Positions 43,387 to 52,860 of a stretch of DNA of 64,000 nt are shown here, one piece after another. The DNA is from Gracilaria domingensis. Lineage: Eukaryota > Rhodophyta > Florideophyceae > Gracilariales > Gracilariaceae. The stretch lies in assembly GCA_022539475.1 (NCBI GenBank), contig VCMS01000017.1, positions 527,233 to 591,232 of the forward strand. Direction: 5' to 3'. Position numbers and translations under genes: made by a program. Under the pieces are notes generated by a model, which was not told the DNA's origin, made no database searches, and saw nothing but the letters and a program-made list of their open reading frames with translations. Position 1 is the first letter of the stretch. The number at the start of each line of letters is the position of its first letter.

Positions 43387-43828
43387 CTACACGACTGTGG
43401 TGGAAGCGGTGAGACGAACAAGACGTAAGCGGGGATGACGCGAAAGCGCGAGATGAAGGTACGGGGGAAGAATGAGGCGCTGGTCGTGGTCGAGCGCAGC
43501 GTCGCAATGGGCGGCTTCGCACTGCTGACTCGTGCGGAACGGGACGGTGCCGTCGCAGCCGCCGTGCACAAACACCTCACAGGCCTGAGTGGGGGTGGAG
43601 GGCGGCGAATGGTCAGCGCTCGGCGGGGCGCGGGGGTGTTCGCGGCGGAAGGAAGCAACTTACGTGCGTGATGTTGTTGTAGTAGTAGCGGCGGAAGAAG
43701 GCGCGACACGGGCCCGGGTCGGGCGTCCACGCGCACTGCGGCGCGGGGGTGGGGCTGCGGGCGGCGAGCGCGCGCAGCAGCGGCAGCACGAGCGCCAGCA
43801 GCAGGTGCGCGCAGACGCGGCGGCGCAT
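43387..43828 (-). CDS. Secreted BPTI/Kunitz-type protease inhibitor, copy 1
   Basis: Predicted 120-aa secreted serine-protease inhibitor. Exons 43828-43664 and 43584-43387 are joined in phase 0; the 79-nt intron has a GTAAGT donor and a CTCAG acceptor after a C-rich tract. Residues 1 to about 22 form a signal peptide (CAHLLLALVLPLLRALAA). The Kunitz domain covers about 32-82 with Cys at 32, 41, 57, 65, 77 and 82. Spacing is 8, 15, 7, 11 and 4 residues, against the standard 8, 15, 7, 12 and 3, so one residue is shifted across Cys77. PDPGPCRAFFRRYYYN and VHGGC match the family closely. The residue after the second Cys (P1) is Arg42, predicting inhibition of trypsin-like proteases. The tail after Cys82 is 38 residues, basic and unrelated. 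The start is the first ATG, at 43828. Head to head with the zinc-knuckle gene. Confidence 0.8.
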
Positions 43829-44098
43829 TTCGGCGCAGGGGTCGGGCGGCGCGGTGCGGGCGCGCGGGCGGCGCGGGCGCGCAAAATGGGCGGTTAAAAG
43901 GCGGCGGCGGCGCGCACGTGCCGGCGCGCGGCGTGGCGCCAACGCGCCGCGCCAACGCGCCGCGAGCTGTCGTCGGCGACTCGTCGCACCCCGCAGCGCG
44001 GCTGCGCCCACTCGAGCCGACGTGCGTCACCCACAGGGGCGCTACTGCGCGTGCTTGCGGGCGCCCTCGCAGCTGCGCCGCGCCTTCGCGCTGCTGCG

Positions 44099-45012
44099 AT
44101 GACTTCGACGCAGCCGCCCCCGCTGGCGGTCATGCCGCACGACGTCGACCACAACCACCACCCCGCCCCTCCCCCCGCAGAGTCCGACCCACCGCCCCCA
44201 CCGCCCCCACCGCCCCCCCCGTGGACACCCCCGCTCCCAAGCACAAGACGCCCGGGTCCTCCCGCCGCGGTAAGCAGTACAAGTGCGGCCATTGCCACGA
44301 GCTCGGGCACAATCAGTGAGTTGCGCAGTCCCACCCCTCCCGCCCACTCCCGCGTTCACCTCCTTTCCGTTGTTCCCGTCCGAGTTGCTGACCTGCTGTG
44401 CCCATTCATTGCGCCCCCCCACCCTCCCCCAGGAAGACCTGCCCGCGACGCGCGTCCATCGCCAACGAGGCGCACTCCATCCAACCTGCGCTCGATGCCG
44501 ACATCTTCGGCTCCATCGCTGGTCCCGTCGCGTCCGCCCTCGTGGGCAATGGCCATCATCCGCCCGGTCCCATCACGCGCGTGCAGCCGGCCAAAATCGA
44601 CGCCGCGCTTGAGGCCGCAAACGAGCGGGTCGTCGCGGCCGATACCGCTGTGGCCAACGCCAAGTCCGAGCAGGAGTTTGAGGAGGCCACCGCCCAATTG
44701 GACTCCGCAGTGCGCTCGCTGGAGAAGGTGGCTGCGCTGGCGCATCGCTGCGCTGTTGTGGCGCACACTCTTCAGGGAAATTGGGACGCTCAACAGCATA
44801 CTACTATTGTGGAGCGTGAGCCCAAGCGGATGCGTATGGATCCTGGCCCTTCTACCGTGGCCTCTGTTGCTGCGGCTGCCGCCGCCAGTTTGCCGGCCAA
44901 CTCCATTGCGCTCAACGATGCAACCGCTGCTGCTGCTACGGAGGCCGTGGAGACACATCAGGTGGTCGTATCCGAAGCTTCCGAAGCTAAGGATGAGCAA
45001 TATATGGAGTGA
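44099..45012 (+). CDS. CCHC zinc-knuckle protein, copy 1 (5' end unresolved)
   Basis: The coding part that can be supported runs 44182-44315 joined to 44433-45012. The 117-nt intron (donor GTGAGT, acceptor after a long C/T tract) splits the zinc knuckle CGHCHELGHNQKTC, spacing CX2CX4HX4C. Before it lies a basic Pro/Thr/Lys-rich segment. After it comes a helical, Ala/Glu-rich region of coiled-coil character (AALEAANERVVAADTAVANA), a short basic motif (EPKRMRMD) and an Ala-rich tail. A nucleic-acid or protein-binding nuclear role is possible but only inferred. Problem: the only ATGs downstream of the divergent promoter (44099, 44132) are in another frame. An unseen intron, a non-ATG start or a frameshift in the C-rich tract at 44185-44220 must connect them. 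The downstream half is well supported. Confidence 0.6.
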
Positions 45013-45854
45013 TCTGCGTGCATATTTCTCATTGTCGAGAGAAGCAAAACTCCTTATTTGCACCTGCTCTTCGCTGCTTCGCATTCCGTATGTTGAGTCA
45101 ACGCTTCGACCGTGCCTGCGCTAGTTGATGACCATCGCGCTCCTGCACGCCTGTCCAACTGGCATTGTCGCACCTGGGTTCCTTGTGCGCAGTCTTATTT
45201 TGTCTTGGAAGCGCTTCTTGTGCTGGTGTGCGCTCTTAACCTTGGCGTACAGCTCACTTGTGCCGTGCCCGACGTTGATCGCATAAAGGTTTCTCCTTTC
45301 TCAGAGACAGGGCGCACCCTGCCGCCCACATTATGTCACTGCAAATGTATTTGTTCTGGCAATTCACCGCAAGTACTGTTTCAATCATGACCACACGCCT
45401 TAAAGAGTAAAACCTGGCCCTGCTTCTCGGCGACAGGAAGAGAACCATTAGCTGCAGTGTAGACAGTTCATGAGCTCAGAGCCCATGAGCGAGCTACATA
45501 GTATCTAAGGCGATTAAAGGTGAAATGGTCCGACGTAGTTCGCAAGCTTGGGAATGAAATGAAGCTCCCGTTTTCCATTGCGAGCTCAATGCACGGGTAG
45601 CCTTAAGGATAGCCTCTGGAGGATCGGAGCCCGGAGGTTGGGATCAACGGAAGCTGTAAGAAAGGTCATGTGATGCAAGTCACGCTTGTAAAGGTGACAT
45701 TGAAGCTATCACGAAATTTTGGAGCACGCCATGACTTTCTCAGCAACATTCACGACAATCTTTCTCGAATCCGTTTGAACACTTTTAATGTTCACAAGCA
45801 TTCGACAAAAGTTGCGATTCTTCGCGAAGCTGAACCGAGTTTCTGGTGCGATCA

Positions 45855-46316
45855 TTCAATGAAATATTGAAGCAGAAAGAGCATGATTTTCAAAAACCTT
45901 CGCCGTTGAGAAACTTTAGAAAGGCCAAGTTTCCAACTCAAAGAGCCTGAGCCCAGGGCCTGGCCCTGTCTTAACAAGCGTTGACTCTTCGGCAGAAAGC
46001 ACATCACGAACAGCTGATTTGTGATCTGCGTGATATTCCAAATCGCACAAACACACATTGATCTCTGCTTATCAAGCAACTGTATCTTGACAATCTCTGA
46101 CAACTTTCTTGGTCCTGGATAGGAGACACCACCGCGCGGAACTGGCGTCTCGTTTTGGGTGGAAAACAGGGGTTTTTGAGACCAATCTGTAACAGCAAAG
46201 GCTCCAGTTGTGATTGCAACTTCCGGTCTTCTCGTGGGGACTACACGCCATGTTCCCCTAGATTTTCTCAGCAACGCGTTCACGAGGGACGAGCAGAGCG
46301 GCCGTAAACGGGACAT
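45855..46316 (-). pseudogene. Possible ATP11/ATPAF1-like fragment
   Basis: Minus-strand frame starting with ATG at 46316 and ending 5 nt from the edge of duplication copy 1. The segment PRKLSEIVKIQLLDKQ...AIWN resembles the start of the ATP11 domain (F1 beta-subunit assembly chaperone; plant form RTLDEIVKLDLL...IW). Similarity may continue in another frame downstream (VLSAEES), which would mean a frameshift. The rest of the domain is missing at the duplication border. Weak evidence; it could instead be chance. Confidence 0.3.
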
Positions 46317-46973
46317 CACTGATCTGATTTATGCTTTCGCCGCAAATAACACGCCCTTCAGATTGCGGAAGAACCTGGCCTTGTCCGTGTAAGCACAGAA
46401 CCTCAAGATGTAAACATTTTGTTCTTCCTGTACCTCGGTAAGTTGCATTGCTTTATTTCCAAGTCGACTCCACTGTTCTTACTCGGATGAAACAGCGGAA
46501 CTGGTTTCTTCATGCTTCTGGTAGTTTCAAGGGAATCACTGTCTTTTGACTTTCGTAGAATACAAAAAGAGCCCTTCTGGACCACAGCTTTACGAGCATG
46601 GCTGTTGAGAATGGCTCCTGGACTGAAAAGGTTGGAAGGGTTCGGAGGTTACGTTTCCACTGCTCTCGAAAGTAGTTTGTTTTTGTGAGGGTGGAGTACG
46701 ATTGCAGTTGTGAAACGGTAAGCCGGCTGGAATGCAACAGTAGTGTTTCGGATGGTACAAAGGTTAGGAGTGTTCTTCTTGTTTCACATGAGCTGAAAAG
46801 CATGCGGGTCGAGAGGCTGACTGGTTATACGTCGGCGAAGTGTTGTGAAGTTTGCTATTTTGTTCTAGAGCATAAAAGGAGGTAGTGATGAGGAAGGGAC
46901 GCGCAGACTACTAAGGGGTGTTGTTTACATGCAAAGTAAGTAAGGGCGCATAGTGTTGGACCGAAACACAACT

Positions 46974-47415
46974 CTACACGACTGTGGTGGAAGCGGTGAG
47001 ACGAACAAGACGTAAGCGGGGATGACGCGAAAGCGCGAGATGAAGGTACGGGGGAAGAATGAGGCGCTGGTCGTGGTCGAGCGCAGCGTCGCAATGGGCG
47101 GCTTCGCACTGCTGACTCGTGCGGAACGGGACGGTGCCGTCGCAGCCGCCGTGCACAAACACCTCACAGGCCTGAGTGGGGGTGGAGGGCGGCGAATGGT
47201 CAGCGCTCGGCGGGGCGCGGGGGTGTTCGCGGCGGAAGGAAGCAACTTACGTGCGTGATGTTGTTGTAGTAGTAGCGGCGGAAGAAGGCGCGACACGGGC
47301 CCGGGTCGGGCGTCCACGCGCACTGCGGCGCGGGGGTGGGGCTGCGGGCGGCGAGCGCGCGCAGCAGCGGCAGCACGAGCGCCAGCAGCAGGTGCGCGCA
47401 GACGCGGCGGCGCAT
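46974..47415 (-). CDS. Secreted BPTI/Kunitz-type protease inhibitor, copy 2
   Basis: Exons 47415-47251 and 47171-46974, with an intron of the same length. The predicted 120-aa protein is identical to that of copy 1, including P1 Arg42 and all six Cys. No nucleotide difference was found in exons, intron or upstream region, so either gene could supply the product and the duplication or conversion must be recent. Confidence 0.8.
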
Positions 47416-47685
47416 TTCGGCGCAGGGGTCGGGCGGCGCGGTGCGGGCGCGCGGGCGGCGCGGGCGCGCAAAATGGGCGGTTAAAAGGCGGCGGCGGCGC
47501 GCACGTGCCGGCGCGCGGCGTGGCGCCAACGCGCCGCGCCAACGCGCCGCGAGCTGTCGTCGGCGACTCGTCGCACCCCGCAGCGCGGCTGCGCCCACTC
47601 GAGCCGACGTGCGTCACCCACAGGGGCGCTACTGCGCGTGCTTGCGGGCGCCCTCGCAGCTGCGCCGCGCCTTCGCGCTGCTGCG

Positions 47686-48590
47686 ATGACTTCGACGCAG
47701 CCGCCCCCGCTGGCGGTCATGCCGCACGACGTCGACCACAACCACCACCCCGCCCCTCCCCCCGCAGAGTCCGACCCACCGCCCCCACCGCCCCCACCGC
47801 CCCCCCCGTGGACACCCCCGCTCCCAAGCACAAGACGCCCGGGTCCTCCCGCCGCGGTAAGCAGTACAAGTGCGGCCATTGCCACGAGCTCGGGCACAAT
47901 CAGTGAGTTGCGCAGTCCCACCCCTCCCGCCCACTCCCGCGTTCACCTCCTTTCCGTTGTTCCCGTCCGAGTTGCTGACCTGCTGTGCCCATTCATTGCG
48001 CCCCCCCACCCTCCCCCAGGAAGACCTGCCCGCGACGCGCGTCCATCGCCAACGAGGCGCACTCCATCCAACCTGCGCTCGATGCCGACATCTTCGGCTC
48101 CATCGCTGGTCCCGTCGCGTCCGCCCTCGTGGGCAATGGCCATCATCCGCCCGGTCCCATCACGCGCGTGCAGCCGGCCAAAATCGACGCCGCGCTTGAG
48201 GCCGCAAACAAGCGGGTCGTCGCGGCCGATACCGCTGTGGCCAACGCCAAGTCCGAGCAGGAGTTTGAGGAGGCCACCGCCCAATTGGACTCCGCAGTGC
48301 GCTCGCTGGAGAAGGTGGCTGCGCTGGCGCATCGCTGCGCTGTTGTGGCGCACACTCTTCAGGGAAATTGGGACGCTCAACAGCATACTACTATTGTGGA
48401 GCGTGAGCCCAAGCGGATGCGTATGGATCCTGGCCCATCTACCGTGGCCCCTGTTGCTGCGGCTGCCGCCGCCAGTTTGCCGGCCAACTCCATTGCGCTC
48501 AACGATGCAACCGCTGCTGCTGCTACGGAGGCCGTGGAGACACATCAGGTGGTCGTATCCGAAGCTAAGGATGAGCAACATATGGAGTGA
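47686..48590 (+). CDS. CCHC zinc-knuckle protein, copy 2 (5' end unresolved)
   Basis: Supported coding parts are 47769-47902 and 48020-48590. Differences from copy 1: Glu to Lys in the helical region (ANKRVV), Ser to Pro in the Ala-rich part, loss of one copy of a 9-nt repeat (Ser-Glu-Ala), and Tyr to His three residues from the end. The zinc knuckle is unchanged. The frame remains intact despite the indel, which suggests that the downstream frame is really translated in both copies. The frame break between the ATG at 47686 and the knuckle is shared with copy 1, which argues against a simple random sequencing error. Confidence 0.6.
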
Positions 48591-49646
48591 TCTGCGTGCA
48601 TATTTCTCATTGTCGAGAGAAGTAAAACTCCTTATTTGCACCTGCTCCTCGCTGCTTCGCATTCCGTATGTTGAGTCAACGCTTCGACCGTGCCTGCGCT
48701 AGTTGATGACCATCGCGCTCCTGCACGCCTGTCCAACTGGCATTGTCGCACCTGGGTTCCTTGTGAGCAGTCTTATTTTGTCTTGGAAGCGCTTCTTGTG
48801 TTGGTGTGCGCTCTTAACCTTGGCGTACAGCTCACTTGTGCCGTGCCCGACGTTGATCGCATAAAGGTTTCTCCTTTCTCAGAGACAGGGCGCACCCTGC
48901 CGCCCACATTATGTCACTGCAAATGTATTTGTTCTGGCAATTTACCACAAGTACTGTTTCAATCATGACCACACGCCTTAAAGAGTAAAACCTGGCCCTG
49001 CTTCTCGGCGACAGGAAGAGAACCATTAGCTGCAGTGTAGACAGCTCATGAACTCAGAACCCATGAGCGAGCTACATAGTATCTAGGGCGATTAAAGGTG
49101 AAATGGTCCGACGTAGTTCGCAAGCTTGGGAATGAAATGAAGCTCCCGTTTTCCATTGCGAGCTCAATGCACGGGTAGCCTTAAGGATAGCCTCTGGAGG
49201 ATCGGAGCCCGGAGGTTGGTATCAACGGAAGCTGTAAGAAAGGTCATGTGATGCAAGTCACGCTTGTGAAGGTGACATTGAAGCTATCACGAAATTTTGG
49301 AGCACGCCATGACTTTCTCAGCAACATTCACGACAATCTTTCTCGAATCCGTTTGAACACTTTTAATGTTCACAAGCATTCGACAAAAGTTGAGATTCTT
49401 CGCGAAGTTAAACCGAGTTTCTGGTGCGCTGCGCAGCGACTGCGTATTATCGCTCAGTCCTGTTATCTGTTCACGGTGCAGGAGGTGTTCCTCTCTTTGC
49501 GGTGATGTAGCAGGCACTCCCATGGACCAGAGGAGAGTAAGTCATTGCAGCAAAAGAGAGTTCGAAGAAAATTCATAGAACTGTTTTATGCTGAGGAAAA
49601 TGTTGGTCAAAATGTTGTCACGCTCTACAATTCTGTCCGATTAAAC

Positions 49647-50400
49647 ATGCCTTGTAAGTTCCAGTGGAACACGCTCTACTCACCGTTAGCACACGTACCG
49701 TCGTACCTTTCACGTAAAGTTTCTCATCAAACTCTTAATCTGCCTCGCGTTGTTCTTCATTCAACCCATCCATATGCGTGGCAAACGAATCTCATGATAA
49801 TGAATGCAAATCATGTGTGCTCACCCGGACGAGAACCGATCAGATACATTGCACTTTTTGTTGATGGGTGGTATTGCAAGGTTCTTGTGCATCGCAAGAA
49901 CAACTCGATAATATTTCCAGTGATAGACTGCCCAGAAGTACCACACTATGCACAAGATATGAGCGACTGTTTCCAGAAGAGTCTTGCAAAGCTGTGTGGT
50001 ACACTTTACGAGATGGTGTTCTTGTACACCACTATCAGTGAGTTGTATATTGATACATATCCGACCCCACATAATGCTCTGTTTCACTGCACCTCTCCCC
50101 TTGCACCCACCAAAAAGAACCCTCATACGCCCGCACCCCCCAAATTCAAAGAGTACGAATGGATGAGCATTGATCAAGTGAGGGATATATTAGATGAAGA
50201 CAAATCCAAATCCCCATAGGCTCCGCAAACTTGTGTAAATTCCGCCTTTGTGACATTGTATAGAGAAGAAGCTGGCAGGGCTCGTCCGTGGGAGATACCA
50301 TGCTGGCACGAGTATAATATTGAAGGTGCCAAGTTGGTGCTCCAGCAACGTGGCTATATCTTGAAGGGTGCCTTTCAACAGTATCGGTATGGTTCGCAGG
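49647..50400 (+). CDS. Unrecognised host gene, probably truncated by the Copia LTR
   Basis: From the ATG at 49647 a protein-like frame (MPCKFQWN..., IRYIALFVDGWYCKVLVH, IIFPVIDCPEVPHYAQD) is open to 50219. A possible in-frame 114-nt intron lies at 50038-50151 (GTGAGT donor). A second protein-like stretch, about 50260-50400 (WEIPCWHEYNIEGAK, RGYILKGAFQQYRYGSQ), ends at a CAG/GTGAGT junction that coincides with the end of the Copia LTR. The join between the two parts was not resolved. No family recognised. The gene starts just beyond the edge of duplication copy 2. Confidence 0.4.
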
Positions 50401-50401
50401 T

Positions 50402-50609
50402 GAGTATGCTGTCGTAAAGAGTATACAGACACTACCCAGTAGGTCTCGGCCCTACTCAGTGAGTCTGCGTCTTTTATACTGCATAAGTTAGTCTGCAGAA
50501 CAAACGTTCTACTGTTTTGGTATCTAACGGTCATTAGGGTGGTCGACTGTCTTCTGTGTCTAGCCGTAATCGTTTGTGTCGGTCAGAGGGCTGGCTTGAA
50601 CCTTCAACA
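50402..50609 (-). repeat. Copia 3' LTR (about 208 bp, ends inferred)
   Basis: Read on the minus strand it begins TGTTGAAGG directly after a GATGGGGGTG purine tract and ends CA (plus strand TG at 50402). It contains TATAAAAG (50478-50471) as a likely core promoter. No second LTR is available in the window to confirm the ends. Confidence 0.6.
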
Positions 50610-50645
50610 CACCCCCATCAAGTCAACTACTTTAGATGTACGACA

Positions 50646-52860
50646 CTACACCAAGGTCACACCAATCATACTTCTAAAGAGGCAGAGCTTCGTTCTGCCA
50701 AGAGCATTTGTAAGCATATCGGCAGTTAACTGCGATCCTGGACAGTGTTCAAACATTATGAAACCATCTGAAACGTACTCCCTCTGCGCCATGACACTTG
50801 TGTCGATATGCCTAGTGCGATCGGTTACGCGGTGTTCCTTTGATAGCGTAATGGCGCTCGTATTGTCCCCGAAAATAGTAAGGCATTCGTCGCGTCCAGC
50901 GATATCTTGTTCTAGTTTTCTGAGCCACAGAGCTTCTCTTGCTGCTGCGCTCTGAGAAATCAGTTCCGCCTCTGCTGTACTGAGCGCTACGACGTTCTGT
51001 TTTCTGCGACCTGCACGAAATGGCACCACCGTTGCGCGCAAATACGTAAGCGCTGGTTGATTTCCTTCCCGAATGCTTTGGCGCCCAGTCGCTGTCGATA
51101 TATCCGGTCAACTGTGACTTACCTTTCGTATAAGTTATACAAAGGTTAATAGTGGCTCTCAGGTATCGTAGTATTTTCTTCGCTAGCTTCCAGTGTTCTT
51201 CGCAATAGTCGTGCATGTGTCGAGACAGGAATGATACAGCGAACTGGATATCCGGTCTTGTTCCGTTGACTACGTACATCAGATCTCCGATCAGTTCTCG
51301 GAAAGGTACATTTGCATTGGCAGTTCTGTCAGCTTCAGCGAACGAAAGGTCCGCGGATGTTGGAATCGGCACGCTCCTGGGGTTGCACTTATTCATATAA
51401 AATCTGATCAGTAGGTCTTCGATATACTGGCGTTGGGTGATACAGATTGAACCAGCCACCGGGTCTCGTATCACTTCGATGCCTAGGAAATGCTTCACCT
51501 CTCCCAGGTCACGCAGGTCGAATTGGTCTCTTAGTCCTTCTAGCAGCCAAGAGTAAGCATGGTCATTGTTGATTGCCACGATAAGATCGTCTACATATGC
51601 CAGTAGGATGATCCATCCAAAGTCGTTGTGTTTGAGAGTGAAGAGACTTGGGTCACTTTCTGCCCTGCTGAACCCAAGTTCGAGTAGAGCTTTGGAGAAC
51701 ACAGTGTAGAACGCGCGTGCTGTTTGCTTCAGTCCATAAAGAGATTTCTTAAGCCTCCATACTGATCCTTCCCTCAAAGGAAATTCTCGTCGTATTTCTT
51801 CGGGGAGCGATGGTGGTTTGACGAAGATTTCTTCTTCGAGTTCACCGTGTAAGAAAGCGGTCTTGATGTCGATGTGCCTTACAGAAAGGTCGTGTTGTAC
51901 GGCGTGTGCGATGAGGTACCGGAACGTTGCCAGTTTTGAAACCGGTGCGAATACTTCCCCAAAGTCCACCCCCTGCTGCTGCTTGAAACCTTTGGCTACG
52001 AACCGCGCTTTGTATCGTGTGACCTCCCCCTTTTCGTTTCGCTTAATATCGAACGTCCATTTGGAGGGAATGAGGTTTCTGTCGGGTGGCATGTGGTCTT
52101 CTATGAACACATCCTTCTCATTTAGTGAGTGCAGTTCTGACCGCATCGCATGGATCCATTCTTGCTTTTCCTCTGTTTCCATAGCCTCCTCTGCGGTAAG
52201 CGGTACTCGCGCCGATGGGCTGATGTTGTTCTCAAGCGTGAGCAAAGCCAGGGCACCGAAGTTGGACATCCAGGGCAATGATTCCTTTGCGCGTTCGGTT
52301 AGTTTCGTGATTCTCGTTGATCTTCGTGGTGCAGTTCCATCTTCATTCGGGTGCTGTACCTGGCTTGTGTTTGGTTCGGTTGGCTCTGGTGCGCATGTTG
52401 TCTCTGTTTTCTCTACATTTGCGTCGCATTGGGCGGCACTGTCTTCTCCGAACTCGAGTTCGAAGGGTTCTCGAGTTGCAGATGCCGGTGGTGTGTCCTG
52501 TATTGCTCTGGTCTCGTCAAATCTGACGTCACGTGATACATAGATTTGCTGTCGGTCTGGCACGTATACACGAAACCCGGAGGTCTCGTATCCAACCAGT
52601 ACGCCTTTTCACACTCGAGACGCAAACTTCTCGCCCTTGCGGAACGGCGGTGGGCGTACCATGTAGGCTGTGGAGCCATATACCCGGAGGTGGGAAAGGT
52701 CTGGTTTTTCGTCTGTCAAAGCTTCGAATGGTGTCATTCCTTTGTACTGCGCATGCATCCCACGTGCTAAGCATCGGTTACGCACGTAATTTGCCGTATA
52801 GAGGGCTTCTTCCCAGAACCGACCCGGCTTAGATAAGGCAGGTTGTATCTGGGAGAGGTC
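50646..52860 (-). pseudogene. Copia pol: integrase end, reverse transcriptase, RNase H (disabled)
   Basis: Integrase C-terminal part from 52860 (FWEEALYTANYVRNRC, GMTPFEALTDEKP, LRVYGSTAYM). Reverse transcriptase (RVT_2) follows with WIHAMRSELHSL, HIDIKTAFLHGELEEEIFVKP, SLYGLKQ and the catalytic LLAYVDDLIV. RNase H blocks are DSDWAPKHSGRKSTS, ALSTAEAEL and RTRHIDTS. Two lesions are visible: an in-frame TGA at 52611-52609 between integrase and RT, and a one-base frame change at the four-T run 51000-51003 between the RT frame and the RNase H frame ending at 50646. The latter looks like one extra base. The element is therefore unlikely to be autonomous, unless these are sequencing errors. Confidence 0.88.

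Larger units (their letters stand above)
43033..45850. repeat. Segmental duplication, copy 1
   Basis: Direct repeat of 46621-49428. Similarity begins at GACTGAAAAGG and ends at TCTGGTGCG. The unit carries the Kunitz and zinc-knuckle genes and their shared promoter. About 43241-44620 is identical between copies by eye. The first 210 bp differ at roughly 14 positions, and the last 1.2 kb at about 20 positions plus one 9-nt indel. Confidence 0.95.
46621..49428. repeat. Segmental duplication, copy 2
   Basis: Direct repeat of 43033-45850 with the same orientation, separated by a 770-bp spacer (45851-46620). It is about 10 bp shorter, mainly through a 9-nt in-frame deletion in the zinc-knuckle gene. 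Confidence 0.95.
50402..52860 (-). mobile_element. Ty1/Copia LTR retrotransposon, 3' part, interrupted
   Basis: Minus-strand element with a short 3' LTR (50402-50609), a purine-rich tract just before it, RNase H, reverse transcriptase and the end of integrase. It is cut at 52860 by the 5' LTR of the gypsy element. Its 5' part should resume beyond the right end of the window. Confidence 0.92.

Noticed and set aside
43589-43897. Long plus-strand frames over the Kunitz gene and its promoter
   Set aside because: GC-rich shadow of the minus-strand gene. They have no ATG-supported start and repeat identically in copy 2 only because the DNA is duplicated.
44051-45124. 357-codon Pro/Arg/Ser-rich plus-strand frame through the zinc-knuckle gene
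   Set aside because: It reads through the intron and out of frame with the conserved knuckle; low-complexity composition typical of a wrong frame in GC-rich DNA.
51818-52543. 241-codon plus-strand frame
   Set aside because: Antisense shadow of Copia reverse transcriptase and its upstream linker; Ser/Cys-rich wrong-frame composition.
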